Source: an uncultured Flavobacteriaceae bacterium (GTDB lineage Bacteria > Bacteroidota > Bacteroidia > Flavobacteriales > Flavobacteriaceae). From it: DNA of 64,000 bases. The position numbers and the translations under genes were made by a program. This document shows, one piece after another, positions 45,238-55,308 of the stretch; the first letter of the stretch is position 1, and every line of letters starts with the position of its first letter. Location: the NCBI GenBank assembly GCA_947494825.1, contig CANLWN010000001.1, positions 248,001 through 312,000 on the forward strand, written 5' to 3'. The notes beneath the pieces were generated by a model. It saw nothing but the letters and a program-made list of their open reading frames with translations, searched no databases and was not told the origin of the DNA.

Positions 45238-46881
45238 ATGAAACGAATTCCCCAACTATTTTTAGCGGCTACAGTGCTATTTGCTTCCTGTAGCGACGAA
45301 ACGACCATCTTTAAGGATGACCTTCAGGATGATGTGATTGTAGAAAGCAACGAAGCCGAATTGGAGGGCAGCATTAGTTACGACAAATCAGGTGTCCTTG
45401 AGATTTTTGATGAAGACGCCTTGACCAATAAAGGCGGCCTTACCAACAAAGCCGATATCGCAGGGGACTATCCCCTGACCTTGGTTGCCCAAGTGAACCC
45501 GCCAACCTATCGTGGTAGAGGGGGCCTAACGGCTTCCCATGTGGATGTAGAGGGCGATTACGCCTATGTATCCTACAATGAAGTGGAAGATGCTTATTTT
45601 GGTGCGGTCGAAATCATAAACATCAGTGATCCCAACAATCCTAGGGTAACCTCACGCCTGATCTATCTAAACGCAGATCTCAACTCCGTGGAGTACGAGA
45701 ATGGATTTGTATATGTAGCTGGAGGCGTTAATTCGGAAACGTCCACGCGGGCCACTTCCAATTCTTTTGTGGGCAAAATTACGGTCTCTAACGGAAGATT
45801 TGATACAGGTGGGGGCATTACCTATGGTTTTCAACAAGGATTCAATGCAAATGACGTGGCCGTAGACGGGCAGCGTGTTCTGACCACCAGTGGTAAGGAT
45901 GGATCGCTCACCGTCTATAACCAATCGGATCTGACCATACAGGAAGAAGTACCCTATGACGACCTAAGGTCCTTGGCATTGGACCAAGGGAATATCGCTT
46001 TATTGAACGCTAGTACAGGACTGGTCATTTTAGATGCCGGTTATCAAGTAATCAAGGAAATTCCCATCGATACCGATTTTGGTCTTGCGACGAAAAAATC
46101 CATTGATTTTTCCGGGGATAAGATCGTTGTTTCCGAAGGAGGCAAAGGTGCCGGTGTGTACAGCCTTTCATCGGGAAGCTTGGTGGAGTATATTCCCATT
46201 TTGATCGATCCGGCCGGTGTGGCCGAGTCGGATATCGTGACCAATGCGGTCGCCACCAACGAAGAGATGATTCTTATGGCCAATGGCGGTGCCGGACTTT
46301 GCTTGTCCGAGGACAATGGCAACAACGCGGACCTTGTGGGTATTATTGAATTGGAGGGCTCCATAAACTATGTGGCTTCCAAAGATGATTATTTATTTGC
46401 GGCTTCCGGGAGGGAAGGTTTACAAATCATAAAATTAAACAGGCCTTCTGAAAGTCTGGCCGCACGTTGTGCTTCCCTGCCCGCTTATAGTGGTAGTTCT
46501 ACACTTAACGTAAGCCAAGGTCAGACCTTGGAATACCGAGGAGCCAAAAGATTCAAAAACCTGAATGTAGCTGGATCCCTTTTGCTTTGCGGCTCTTGGA
46601 CCGTAATCAACAATGTAGGCCTGGATACCGATGCACTTTTTGAAATGAACGGTACTTTCGTAGTGGGAAGGAACAATAGAAGGAGAGATATTACGGTGGA
46701 AAGCGGAGCTACTTTTCGAGTAGAGGGCAACCTTATTATTTATGGCGATCTTATCCTGAACGATGGGGCAACCCTGGAGTTCATCGGGGAAAACTCGGTC
46801 GTAAACATTTTTGGGTCTGTCCAAAGAAATGGTTCAAGTACTGTAAGCGGCACCTTCAATGACATAAAGAACAAGTTCTAA
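45238..46881 (+). CDS. LVIVD-repeat propeller lipoprotein with C-terminal beta-helix-like domain
   Basis: 547 residues. Lipobox LFASC makes it an outer-membrane or surface lipoprotein. Residues about 70-400 are LVIVD-type repeats (GAVEIINISDPNNPRV, GLVILDAG, GLQIIKLN), predicted to form a beta-propeller. Residues about 420-547 are a different, Gly-rich ladder (LNVAGSLLLCGSWTV, FEMNGTFVVG, FRVEGNLIIYGDLILNDGATLEF) typical of right-handed beta-helix or bactofilin-like folds. Probable ligand-binding or adhesive surface protein; no enzyme motif. Followed by a strong terminator. Confidence 0.85.
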   Translation: MKRIPQLFLAATVLFASCSDETTIFKDDLQDDVIVESNEAELEGSISYDKSGVLEIFDEDALTNKGGLTNKADIAGDYPLTLVAQVNPPTYRGRGGLTASHVDVEGDYAYVSYNEVEDAYFGAVEIINISDPNNPRVTSRLIYLNADLNSVEYENGFVYVAGGVNSETSTRATSNSFVGKITVSNGRFDTGGGITYGFQQGFNANDVAVDGQRVLTTSGKDGSLTVYNQSDLTIQEEVPYDDLRSLALDQGNIALLNASTGLVILDAGYQVIKEIPIDTDFGLATKKSIDFSGDKIVVSEGGKGAGVYSLSSGSLVEYIPILIDPAGVAESDIVTNAVATNEEMILMANGGAGLCLSEDNGNNADLVGIIELEGSINYVASKDDYLFAASGREGLQIIKLNRPSESLAARCASLPAYSGSSTLNVSQGQTLEYRGAKRFKNLNVAGSLLLCGSWTVINNVGLDTDALFEMNGTFVVGRNNRRRDITVESGATFRVEGNLIIYGDLILNDGATLEFIGENSVVNIFGSVQRNGSSTVSGTFNDIKNKF

Positions 46882-46907
46882 CACCTTAAGCAAGTCAGTA
46901 TAGACAC

Positions 46908-46943
46908 AAAAAAAGCCCTGAACCAGTATGTTCAGGGCTTTTT
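46908..46943. terminator. Bidirectional terminator between the LVIVD and TlpA genes
   Basis: Perfect 9-bp stem GCCCTGAAC / GTTCAGGGC with a 6-base loop, flanked by seven A on the left and five T on the right. Confidence 0.92.
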
Positions 46944-46968
46944 GTATGTGTTCAATGGTGGTTATAAG

Positions 46969-48081
46969 CTATTGTAACATGGAAGCAATCTGGGTCTCCA
47001 AATCATTTCCTCGAAGGTTTTTTGCAACGATTACGCCATTTTCGTCCAAGATAAAAGTGGCCGGAATAGCATTTACCCCATAAAGTTGTGCAATTTCGTC
47101 AAAATAATCCACGTTGGAGACATGGTTCCATACCAGGCCGTCGTCCAAAATCGCCTGTTTCCAGTCCTCTGCTTTTTTGTCCAGGGATACGCTTAAAATA
47201 TTTAGGCCTTTTTCATGATATTTGTGATATACCTTTACCACATTGGGATTTTCTATACGACAAGGCTTGCACCATGCGGCCCAAAAATCAACGATGGTCA
47301 CCTTCCCTAATACATCGTGTAAGGCCAGTTCTTCACCGGTAGGTGTAGGGGCCGAAAAATTGGGCGCCTTGGATCCCACGGACGTACTTTTCTTTTTGTC
47401 CAGTTTTTCCTTAATTCCCTTGCCAACCTTGGTTGCCTTAATTTCTGGGCTTAGGGCCTCGTACATTTGCTGTACCTCATCCTCTGATAAGGCATTTGTG
47501 GTAAGCACTTTGTCAATGATCAGGGCCGATATCAAAGCATTCGGGTTGTTTTTTACATAATCGAGCTCAAAACTTTTGGCTTCCTCCTGAAGTTCAAAGT
47601 ATTCCTCTCTCAAAGATGCCATCGTAGCCTCATCCCTTGGTGTAGCACTGGCAGCCCTCCTCATATCCTCGTTCATAGACATTGCCTTGAGCGATATTTC
47701 CCGGGAATTTTTGAGAAAATCTGCAAACAGATCGTTCTGCAGCGTGCCTTTTATTTTGGCAAGGCCCAAACTGTCCTTTTGTGCCTTTAATTCTATTTCC
47801 CCATTTTCAACGATAAATGGGATGTTGCCTCGTATCTTATCTATAAAAATATAATGCAGCTCGGGAATATCGGATTCTCCCTGGAAAAGAAATTTACCCT
47901 CCTCTACCGTGGTAGTGTCCACGTCTATGGGTTGGTTTTTTTCATCGGTCTTCTTTAGAAAGATCTTGGTTCCATTTTCCAAATCGCCCCTTATGGTGCC
48001 TTCAACGATGAAGCCATTAGGGTTGTCATTGCAGGAGGCCACGGCGGCTAAAGCGCAGAGCGCCACTACTATTTTTTTCAT
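46969..48081 (-). CDS. TlpA-family thiol-disulfide oxidoreductase lipoprotein (DUF4369 plus thioredoxin domain)
   Basis: 370 residues from the ATG at 48079-48081; 14 extra upstream codons lie in the promoter. Lipobox AAVASC. The N-terminal part (residues about 22-110) fits DUF4369 (FIVEGTIRGDLENGTKIFLKK), a helical linker follows, and the C-terminal thioredoxin fold carries the redox site WCKPC and the cis-Pro NAIPATFILD. Acts in the periplasm, reducing or isomerising disulfides. Its own -7 box lies between it and the terminator of the preceding gene. Confidence 0.93.
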   Translation of the reverse strand: MKKIVVALCALAAVASCNDNPNGFIVEGTIRGDLENGTKIFLKKTDEKNQPIDVDTTTVEEGKFLFQGESDIPELHYIFIDKIRGNIPFIVENGEIELKAQKDSLGLAKIKGTLQNDLFADFLKNSREISLKAMSMNEDMRRAASATPRDEATMASLREEYFELQEEAKSFELDYVKNNPNALISALIIDKVLTTNALSEDEVQQMYEALSPEIKATKVGKGIKEKLDKKKSTSVGSKAPNFSAPTPTGEELALHDVLGKVTIVDFWAAWCKPCRIENPNVVKVYHKYHEKGLNILSVSLDKKAEDWKQAILDDGLVWNHVSNVDYFDEIAQLYGVNAIPATFILDENGVIVAKNLRGNDLETQIASMLQ

Positions 48082-48101
48082 GGAAATGTCATTTTGCTCG
48101 G

Positions 48102-48109
48102 CAAAGGTA
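48102..48109 (-). promoter_or_regulatory. -7 box of the TlpA gene
   Basis: Minus strand TACCTTTG, an exact match, leader about 14 bases. The -33 position falls in the T tract of the preceding terminator. Confidence 0.55.
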
Positions 48110-48125
48110 CTTATATAGCGCATAT

Positions 48126-48158
48126 AAAAAAAGCCCTTAACACTATGTTAGGGCTTTT
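48126..48158 (-). terminator. Terminator of the beta-barrel gene 48179-48688
   Basis: Stem AGCCCTTAAC / GTTAGGGCT with a one-base bulge. Read on the minus strand a run of seven T follows (A tract 48126-48132). It sits 20 bp past the stop of the barrel gene. Confidence 0.8.
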
Positions 48159-48178
48159 GATTGGTATGTTATGCTAGC

Positions 48179-48688
48179 TTAAAACTGGTATCGAATGCCC
48201 AACGCGATGTCAAAATCAAAACTGTCATCAAAATCATCGTAGCCGATAAGACCAATTTCTGGCCTAAAATCGAGCGAAATTAAAAGGGGAATATCAAAAT
48301 TATATTCTATTCCAATATCGCCGGCCGCAAAGACAAAAAGTCCCCCATCTGGGGTAAAGGGCTGATTATTGTTGTTAAGTCGGGATTCGAAATCCACATT
48401 TCCGAGTCCGCCCCCTATGCCGTAATACCAGTTAAAATCACCATCAATGGAATGTACCCATTGATAGACTCCGGTCAGTTTAAAGGCATCAAACTCGCGA
48501 CTATCGCGCCATCCGAGGTCAATTTCCAACCGATTGTAGCGTGCAATTGATTTTTGATAAGAAATTTCGGCCCCGAAGCCATCGCTATCACCTAACCGAA
48601 GTCCCAGTGCATGTTCCGATATTTCCTGGGCACTAACAGATAGGCAGCCAAAAAAAAGAATAGGGATTACTGCTTTAAAAATTTTCAT
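48179..48688 (-). CDS. Small outer-membrane beta-barrel protein
   Basis: 169 residues. Signal peptide (cut after VSAQ), then amphipathic strands with alternating aromatic residues (YNRLEIDLGWRD, LTGVYQWVHSIDGDFNWYYGIGGG) and a C-terminal IALGIRYQF ending in Phe, as expected of an outer-membrane barrel of the OmpW/porin-like 8-strand size. No specific role can be read. Single gene with its own terminator. Confidence 0.8.
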   Translation of the reverse strand: MKIFKAVIPILFFGCLSVSAQEISEHALGLRLGDSDGFGAEISYQKSIARYNRLEIDLGWRDSREFDAFKLTGVYQWVHSIDGDFNWYYGIGGGLGNVDFESRLNNNNQPFTPDGGLFVFAAGDIGIEYNFDIPLLISLDFRPEIGLIGYDDFDDSFDFDIALGIRYQF

Positions 48689-48779
48689 AAGATGTGTGTT
48701 TATATAAAGTTTAAAATTCGTGGTGCATGGTTGTGTTCAGTTAATAAAAACTTATTTTAGTGCCCAAAATTGTTCCAGC

Positions 48780-51698
48780 TTGGATAAAAATTTTCTAAAA
48801 GTCCTGCAAGCCAGCCTCGACGGGGAGTTGCATACAGACGAACTCACCAAGGCCCTTTATGCCACAGACGCTTCGGTGTACCGAAAACGCCCAACGGCAG
48901 TGGCCTATCCAAAAGGAATAGCGGACCTGCAAAAACTCATTTCGTTTGCAAGGGAAAAGAAACTGGGCCTAATACCACGCACCGCAGGTACTTCTTTGGC
49001 CGGACAATGTGTGGGGGATGGAATTGTAGTGGATGTTTCCCGACATTTCACCAAGATTTTACACTTGGATACGGATAAAAAGCAGATTAGCGTGCAACCA
49101 GGTGTGGTCCGAGATGAGCTGAACCAATATCTTGCCCCCCACGGTCTTTTCTTTGGTCCCAATACCTCTACCTCCAACCGGTGCATGATCGGGGGTATGG
49201 TTGGCAACAATTCTTCGGGGACCACGTCCATACAATACGGTGTAACCAGGGACAAGGTCGTGGCCTTAAAAGCATTGCTCTCCGACAGTAGCGAAGCTAC
49301 CTTTGAGGCACTTTCCGAAACCGGTTTCCATGCGAAAAGAAAGCAAGAATCACTTGAAGGAAAAATTTATGAAAACATATATAAAGAACTGTCTTCCATA
49401 GAAATAAGGAAGGAAATAATAAATAATTTTCCCAAAGCTGAAATTCATAGACGGAATACCGGCTATGCCATGGATGAATTGTTAAAGAACACGCTTTTTG
49501 GGGACTCCCAAGGAGATATCAATCTGTGCAAATTATTGAGCGGCAGCGAGGGTACCTTGGCCTTTACCACAGAAATAACACTGCAATTGGATGATAGTCC
49601 TCCCCCTTTTTCCGCCATGGTGGTCACACATTATAGGCGGCTCGAGGATTGCCTCGCCGATGTAGTCCCCGTAATGGGCCATGCACTCCATCTCTGTGAA
49701 ATGATGGACAAAGTGATCTTGGACTGTACCAAGAACAACCGCACGCAATTCGCCAACCGCTTTTTTGTTGAGGGTGATCCAGAGGCACTGCTTATGTTGG
49801 AGCTTAGGGCCAGTTCCGAGGATGCCTTGGAGGTGGCTTTAAAGGAGTTGTTGGACACTATAGCGACTTCGGGCTTAAGTTATGCCCATCCGGTCCTTAG
49901 GCATGGGGACATCCCTAAGGCCATTGAGCTGCGAAAGGCAGGTTTGGGCTTATTAGGGAATATGGTAGGCGATCGCAAGGCCGTAGCGTGTATTGAGGAC
50001 ACCGCCGTGGCCCTGGAAGATCTCAAGGATTTTATTGGGGAGTTTTCCGCGATTATGAAGGGATATAAGCAGGAAGCGGTCTATTACGCCCATGCCGGAG
50101 CAGGGGAACTACACCTCAGGCCCATTCTTAATCTAAAAAAATCCGAGGATGTGGCCTTGTTTCGGTCCATTACCACCGATGTGGCCCATTTGACCAAAAA
50201 GTACCGGGGGTCTTTTAGTGGGGAACATGGCGATGGGATTGTCCGTGCGGAATTCATACCTACGATGATCGGCGAAAAGAACTATCAACTCCTCAAGCGT
50301 ATCAAATCGTATTTTGATCCTTATGGTATTTTTAATCCCGGAAAAATCGTAGACCCTTTCCCTATGGACGCGTCTCTGAGGTATGAGGTGGATCGGGAAG
50401 AGCCCGAGGTTGCTACGTTGATGGACTTTGGCGATAGCGAGGGGATTCTCAAGGCCGCGGAAAAATGCAATGGGAGTGGGGATTGCAGAAAAACGCACCA
50501 CATGTCCGGGGCCATGTGCCCCAGTTATCATGCTACAAGGCACGAAAAGGACACCACAAGGGGTAGGGCCAATGCCTTGCGCGAGTTTCTTACCCAGCCG
50601 AACCAATCTTCCAATGCCTTTGACCATAAAGAACTAAAAGAGGTCTTTGATCTATGCCTGAGCTGTAAGGCTTGTGCGAGCGAGTGTCCCAGCAATGTGG
50701 ATGTTGCCGCCTTAAAGGCCGAATTTTCGCATCAATATCAAGAAGCCAACGGGTACGGTTTTAGGAGTAAACTCTTTGCCCATAGTACCAGGTTGAACCG
50801 ATTGGGTAGCAAGGTTTCCGCATTCACCAATGCGGTGTACCGCTCCGGATTATTGGGCAATCTGGTCAAAAGAACGTCGGGTGTAGCCTTGGAAAGACGC
50901 ATGCCCGAAGTATCAAGTTTTAATTTCGATAAATACTTACAACTAATTAAAAACAAGGAATTTATCTATATAAAAAAAGTAGTACTATATGTTGATGAGT
51001 TTACCCAATACCTCGATATCGATCAAGGCAAGGACGCCATAGTGGTTTTAACCAATTTGGGTTATGATGTACAGCTTTTTCAGGCCGAAAGTGGTCGCAC
51101 CTATATTTCAAAGGGTTTTTTAAAGCAAGCCAAACGTTTGGCCCTGCGGAACATTGATCGTTTAAAGATTTTTGCGGAGAAGGGATACCCCATTATAGGT
51201 CTGGAACCTTCGGCAGTCCTCAGCTTTAGGGACGAGTACGGCAGATTTTCGGAAGACAAGGGAGTGGTTGATCTCATCGCGAAACATTCTTTTTTGATCG
51301 AAGAGTTTTTGGCCAGGGAAATAAGTGAGGGCAGGGTAAAGGCCAGTAGTTTTACTAAGGAACCCAAAAAAATTAAGGTGCACAACCATTGCCATCAAAA
51401 AGCTTTGTCCGATCAAAAGGTAACCTTTGATGTGTTGAACCTCCCGGAGAACTTTGAAGTTAGTATCATTAGTTCCGGTTGTTGTGGCATGGCCGGCTCC
51501 TTCGGGTATGAAAAGGAGCATTACCGTACGAGTATGCAAATTGGGGAACTGAAGCTGTTCCCATCGATCCGAAAATCAGGGGAAGCTACTAGTATCGCGG
51601 CCAACGGCACCAGTTGCAGGCATCAAATCTACGATGGAACAGGCAGAACGGCCGAACACCCTATAAGTATTCTTAGAAAGGCATTGATCGTTCAGTAA
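48780..51698 (+). CDS. FAD-linked oxidase with Fe-S domain (D-lactate dehydrogenase/glycolate oxidase type), probable TTG start
   Basis: Large soluble or membrane-associated dehydrogenase of 2-hydroxy acids. The FAD-binding PCMH domain lies at about residues 20-240 ([37 protein letters not shown]), the FAD-oxidase C-terminal domain to about 540 ([10 protein letters not shown]), then two ferredoxin-like Cys clusters (CNGSGDCRK...GAMCPS and [16 protein letters not shown]) and a CCG-like domain ([22 protein letters not shown]). The frame is open to a GTG at 48720, but homology begins about residue 22, and TTG at 48780 fits better with the T-rich promoter-like stretch before it. 972 residues by this start. 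Confidence 0.88.
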   Translation: MDKNFLKVLQASLDGELHTDELTKALYATDASVYRKRPTAVAYPKGIADLQKLISFAREKKLGLIPRTAGTSLAGQCVGDGIVVDVSRHFTKILHLDTDKKQISVQPGVVRDELNQYLAPHGLFFGPNTSTSNRCMIGGMVGNNSSGTTSIQYGVTRDKVVALKALLSDSSEATFEALSETGFHAKRKQESLEGKIYENIYKELSSIEIRKEIINNFPKAEIHRRNTGYAMDELLKNTLFGDSQGDINLCKLLSGSEGTLAFTTEITLQLDDSPPPFSAMVVTHYRRLEDCLADVVPVMGHALHLCEMMDKVILDCTKNNRTQFANRFFVEGDPEALLMLELRASSEDALEVALKELLDTIATSGLSYAHPVLRHGDIPKAIELRKAGLGLLGNMVGDRKAVACIEDTAVALEDLKDFIGEFSAIMKGYKQEAVYYAHAGAGELHLRPILNLKKSEDVALFRSITTDVAHLTKKYRGSFSGEHGDGIVRAEFIPTMIGEKNYQLLKRIKSYFDPYGIFNPGKIVDPFPMDASLRYEVDREEPEVATLMDFGDSEGILKAAEKCNGSGDCRKTHHMSGAMCPSYHATRHEKDTTRGRANALREFLTQPNQSSNAFDHKELKEVFDLCLSCKACASECPSNVDVAALKAEFSHQYQEANGYGFRSKLFAHSTRLNRLGSKVSAFTNAVYRSGLLGNLVKRTSGVALERRMPEVSSFNFDKYLQLIKNKEFIYIKKVVLYVDEFTQYLDIDQGKDAIVVLTNLGYDVQLFQAESGRTYISKGFLKQAKRLALRNIDRLKIFAEKGYPIIGLEPSAVLSFRDEYGRFSEDKGVVDLIAKHSFLIEEFLAREISEGRVKASSFTKEPKKIKVHNHCHQKALSDQKVTFDVLNLPENFEVSIISSGCCGMAGSFGYEKEHYRTSMQIGELKLFPSIRKSGEATSIAANGTSCRHQIYDGTGRTAEHPISILRKALIVQ

Positions 51699-51762
51699 AT
51701 CGTCTTTCCCTTGGAGGGGATACTACGAGCTTTGTTGGCGCAACATTGCCGGAAGAACAAAT

Positions 51763-51793
51763 TTTGGTTTTGCCCAATTTAGATATACCTTTG
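51763..51793 (+). promoter_or_regulatory. Promoter of aroC
   Basis: TTTG (51763-51766), 19 bases, TACCTTTG (51786-51793): both elements match exactly. The leader is about 11 bases. Confidence 0.7.
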
Positions 51794-51810
51794 GAACGAA
51801 ATCATACTCT

Positions 51811-52875
51811 ATGGCGGGCAATACTTTCGGAAACCTATTTAAACTTACTACTTTCGGGGAATCACATGGGGCCGCAATTGGCGGGGTGCTTGATGGCTGC
51901 CCATCAGGAATGTCCCTGGATTTGGAAGCAGTGCAACGCGAATTGAACCGTAGAAAACCCGGACAGTCAGACATTGTGACCCAACGCAAGGAGCCGGATA
52001 CCGTGGTCTTTTATTCCGGGATATTTGAAGGGAAGACCACCGGTACACCCATCGGTTTTGCCATCCACAATACCAATCAGAAATCCAAGGATTACACGCA
52101 TATCAAGGACTCTTATAGGCCTTCCCATGCGGACTATGTGTATGATCAAAAATATGGCTTTCGGGATTATCGCGGCGGTGGGCGAAGTTCTGCAAGGGAG
52201 ACGGCTAGTAGAGTAGTGGCCGGGGCCATAGCCAAACAGTTTCTGGCTCCTGTACAGATTCATGCCTATGTGTCCCAAGTAGGCTCCATGAAATTGGATA
52301 AACCCTATCAGGAATTGGATTTTTCTCTTATTGAATCCAATGCAGTGCGCTGTCCGGACCCAGGGATGGCTCAAAAAATGATCGAATATATCAAGGCGAT
52401 ACGTAAAGAGGGCGATACCATTGGTGGCATCATCAGCTGTGTCATCCAAAATGTACCAATTGGTCTTGGAGAACCGGTCTTTGACAAATTACATGCCGAA
52501 TTGGGCAGGGCAATGCTATCCATAAACGCGGTAAAGGGCTTTGAATATGGCAGTGGCTTTGGCGGTGTGGTGATGAAGGGCAGCCAACACAATGACGCTT
52601 ACAATACCGATGGCACAACGCAGACGAATTTAAGCGGTGGCGTGCAAGGCGGCATCAGCAACGGGATGGATATTTACTTCAACGTGGCCTTTAAACCCGT
52701 GGCCACCATCATCCAGCCCTATGAGACCATCAACAAGGAGGGGGAAAAAATCACCACCAAGGGCAAGGGAAGGCACGACCCCTGTGTTGTCCCGCGGGCG
52801 GTGCCCATTGTAGAGGCCATGGCAGCCTTGGTTTTGGCCGATTATTCCCTGCTTTCCCGTACCAACAAAATATAA
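51811..52875 (+). CDS. aroC: Chorismate synthase
   Basis: Last step of the shikimate pathway: converts 5-enolpyruvylshikimate-3-phosphate to chorismate using reduced FMN. 354 residues. Signatures [18 protein letters not shown] at the N-terminus, the [19 protein letters not shown] block and the C-terminal [22 protein letters not shown] are all intact. It is followed 56 bp later by the symporter gene but has no functional link with it. Confidence 0.97.
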   Translation: MAGNTFGNLFKLTTFGESHGAAIGGVLDGCPSGMSLDLEAVQRELNRRKPGQSDIVTQRKEPDTVVFYSGIFEGKTTGTPIGFAIHNTNQKSKDYTHIKDSYRPSHADYVYDQKYGFRDYRGGGRSSARETASRVVAGAIAKQFLAPVQIHAYVSQVGSMKLDKPYQELDFSLIESNAVRCPDPGMAQKMIEYIKAIRKEGDTIGGIISCVIQNVPIGLGEPVFDKLHAELGRAMLSINAVKGFEYGSGFGGVVMKGSQHNDAYNTDGTTQTNLSGGVQGGISNGMDIYFNVAFKPVATIIQPYETINKEGEKITTKGKGRHDPCVVPRAVPIVEAMAALVLADYSLLSRTNKI

Positions 52876-52931
52876 ATTTGTCCCTAGGGTTTTCGGTTCA
52901 AAATAGTATCTTACCGCCCTAAAACAACGAT

Positions 52932-54257
52932 ATGCGTAAAATTGAATTGCACTGGCAAATTCTCATTGGGATGATAGTCGGTATTGTTTTTGGTTTCGGA
53001 ATGACCTATCTCTCCTGGGGGAAAGGATTTATCGCAGACTGGGTACAACCCTTTGGAACCATCTTTGTAAAACTCCTGAAACTGATCGCCATTCCCTTGA
53101 TCATTGCCTCCCTGGTAAAGGGAATCTCCGACCTAAAGGACATTTCCAAATTTAGGAATATTGGTCTGCGGACCATTGGCATCTACGTGGGGACTACCGT
53201 GGTGGCCATTAGTGTCGGATTGCTGTTGGTGAATCTTTTTCAGCCTGGCGAGGGTATTTCGGAAGCGACGATTACGAAATTGACCGACACCTATGCCTCA
53301 GATAGCGGGGTAACTTCCAAAATTGAAGAGGCCACCCGGCAAAAAGATAGTGGTCCACTCAATTTTTTGGTAGATATGGTTCCTGATAATGCCCTTGCAG
53401 CTATGAGCAACAACAGTTTGATGCTCCAGGTAATCTTTTTTACCATTTTTCTTGGCATATCCATGTTGCTCATCGGGGAGGAGCGTGCAAAACCTCTGAA
53501 ACAGTTTTTTGACGCCCTCAATGACGTAGTGTTGAAAATGGTGGACCTTATCATGTTAACTGCGCCTTTTGCGGTCTTTGCGCTTTTGGCGGGCGTTGTG
53601 GCCTCTTCGAGCGACCCGGAACTGCTCTTGGCCTTGTTAAAATATGCAGGAGTGGTGGTGCTGGGCCTTTTTCTGATGATTGTATTCTACGCCATTGTGG
53701 TTTCCGTTTTTACCAAGAAAAACCCATTCTGGTTCCTTAAGGAAATCAGTCCGGCCCAATTGTTGGCCTTTTCCACTAGTTCCAGTGCGGCTACCTTGCC
53801 GGTAACCATGGAAAGGGTAGAGGAGCATATAGGAGTAGACAAGGAAGTGTCCAGTTTTGTGCTACCGGTCGGAGCCACGATCAATATGGATGGCACGAGT
53901 TTATACCAAGGTGTGGCGGCAGTGTTCATCGCACAGGCGCTGGCTTTTGACCTCACTTTGGCCGACCAGTTGACCATAGTGCTTACCGCTTTGTTGGCCT
54001 CTATTGGTTCAGCGGCGGTTCCCGGTGCGGGTATGGTTATGCTGGTCATTGTGCTGGAGTCCATCGGGTTTCCTGCGGACAAGTTGGCCATAGGGTTGGC
54101 CTTGATCTTTGCAGTAGACCGACCTTTGGATATGTGCCGAACCGTAGTGAACATTACCGGGGATGCCACGGTATCGATGGCCGTGGCCAAATCCGTCGGG
54201 AAACTGGGTCAGCCCAAGGTAAAGGAATGGGACGACCATTTGGAAGAAGTAAAGTAG
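52932..54257 (+). CDS. Dicarboxylate/amino acid:cation symporter (DAACS family)
   Basis: Sodium- or proton-coupled carrier for glutamate, aspartate or C4-dicarboxylates. 441 residues and about eight helices. The re-entrant loop motif AFSTSSSAATLPVTMERVEE, the NMDGTSLYQGVAAVFIAQA helix (NMDGT sodium site) and the AVDRPLDMCRTVVNITGD signature are intact; Asp and Arg at this last site favour acidic amino acids. It is 19 bp ahead of the GshB-like gene and is probably the first gene of a four-gene operon with a glutamate-linked theme. Confidence 0.93.
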   Translation: MRKIELHWQILIGMIVGIVFGFGMTYLSWGKGFIADWVQPFGTIFVKLLKLIAIPLIIASLVKGISDLKDISKFRNIGLRTIGIYVGTTVVAISVGLLLVNLFQPGEGISEATITKLTDTYASDSGVTSKIEEATRQKDSGPLNFLVDMVPDNALAAMSNNSLMLQVIFFTIFLGISMLLIGEERAKPLKQFFDALNDVVLKMVDLIMLTAPFAVFALLAGVVASSSDPELLLALLKYAGVVVLGLFLMIVFYAIVVSVFTKKNPFWFLKEISPAQLLAFSTSSSAATLPVTMERVEEHIGVDKEVSSFVLPVGATINMDGTSLYQGVAAVFIAQALAFDLTLADQLTIVLTALLASIGSAAVPGAGMVMLVIVLESIGFPADKLAIGLALIFAVDRPLDMCRTVVNITGDATVSMAVAKSVGKLGQPKVKEWDDHLEEVK

Positions 54258-54276
54258 AACCTTAAAAACACTAAAA

Positions 54277-55308
54277 ATGAACATCTGTTTTTTAATGTAC
54301 CCCTGGGAGGAGGTAGACCCAGAGAACGATACCAGTCTGGCGCTCATCCATGAGTGTGTGAAACGCAATCATGGCGTGGCCCTTTGTGCACCCGCCAACC
54401 TTACCATCCGGAACAGCGTCACCAACGCTTTCTGTACCGTAATCAACAGAATGGATAAGGTATCGAGCAACCTGAAGACGTTTTACAAACAGGCCACCTT
54501 ACGGGAGGAAATGTTGCCCTTGGCAGGGTTCGATGTGATTTTTATGCGTGCCAATCCGCCCCTGGATCCCATAATGCTCAATTTTTTGGATTCGGTAAAG
54601 GACGATGTCTTTATCGTAAACTCCCTGCAGGGGCTTCGGGAGGCCAATAACAAGCTCTATACGGCAGCATTTGGGGACTCCCATAGCAACATTATTCCGG
54701 TGACCCATGTCTCTAAGAATAAAAATTATTTAGTGCGGCAAATCAAGGAATCCGAAGCGGACAAAATGATCCTAAAACCCTTGAACGGCTTTGGGGGCTC
54801 TGGGGTTATCCTAATCGAAAAATCGGCCATGTCCAATATAAAATCCCTATTGGATTTTTATGTAACAAACTCAGATGGAAGCTCTAACTATGTTATACTT
54901 CAAGAATATATTGAAGGTGCGGATCAGGGCGATGTCCGTATCTTATTGCTCAATGGGGAACCCATTGGTGCCATGAAACGGGTTCCAGGGTCGGACGATC
55001 ATCGCTCCAATGTTTCTGCAGGGGGATCGGTCGCGAAACATCAGCTCACCAAACCCGAAAAAGCGTTGTGCAAACAAATTGGGCCTAAACTAGTCAAAGA
55101 CGGACTCTATTTTGTGGGGATAGATGTCATTGGAGGAAAATTGGTAGAGGTCAATGTGATGTCCCCTGGCGGAATCACCTACATGAACAAGGTATATAAG
55201 GCCAAACTACAGTGTAAGGTAATCGATTTTGTTGAAAGCAAGGTCTTGGACAATCTAAAAGCGTTTGACCGACGATCCCGCCTGCGAAGTGAAGTAGAGA
55301 ATGCATAA
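54277..55308 (+). CDS. GshB-like ATP-grasp ligase
   Basis: 343 residues with the fold and key motifs of glutathione synthetase: KPLNGFGGSGVILIE (residues 167-181, ATP-binding Lys and Gly loop), VILQEYIEGADQGDVRILLLNG (206-227), RSNVSAGGSVAKH (243-255) and VGIDVIGGKLVEVNVMSPGG (280-299, metal-binding Glu and Asn). ATP-grasp enzymes join a carboxylate to an amine through an acyl phosphate. No gshA lies nearby, so the product need not be glutathione. Its last 8 bases overlap the next gene, which suggests tight coupling with the amidohydrolase. Confidence 0.9.
   Translation: MNICFLMYPWEEVDPENDTSLALIHECVKRNHGVALCAPANLTIRNSVTNAFCTVINRMDKVSSNLKTFYKQATLREEMLPLAGFDVIFMRANPPLDPIMLNFLDSVKDDVFIVNSLQGLREANNKLYTAAFGDSHSNIIPVTHVSKNKNYLVRQIKESEADKMILKPLNGFGGSGVILIEKSAMSNIKSLLDFYVTNSDGSSNYVILQEYIEGADQGDVRILLLNGEPIGAMKRVPGSDDHRSNVSAGGSVAKHQLTKPEKALCKQIGPKLVKDGLYFVGIDVIGGKLVEVNVMSPGGITYMNKVYKAKLQCKVIDFVESKVLDNLKAFDRRSRLRSEVENA

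Noticed and set aside
54277-55308. Plain glutathione biosynthesis gene gshB
   Set aside because: The fold fits, but no gshA is nearby and the operon partners are an amidohydrolase and a metallopeptidase, so I did not give the gene symbol.
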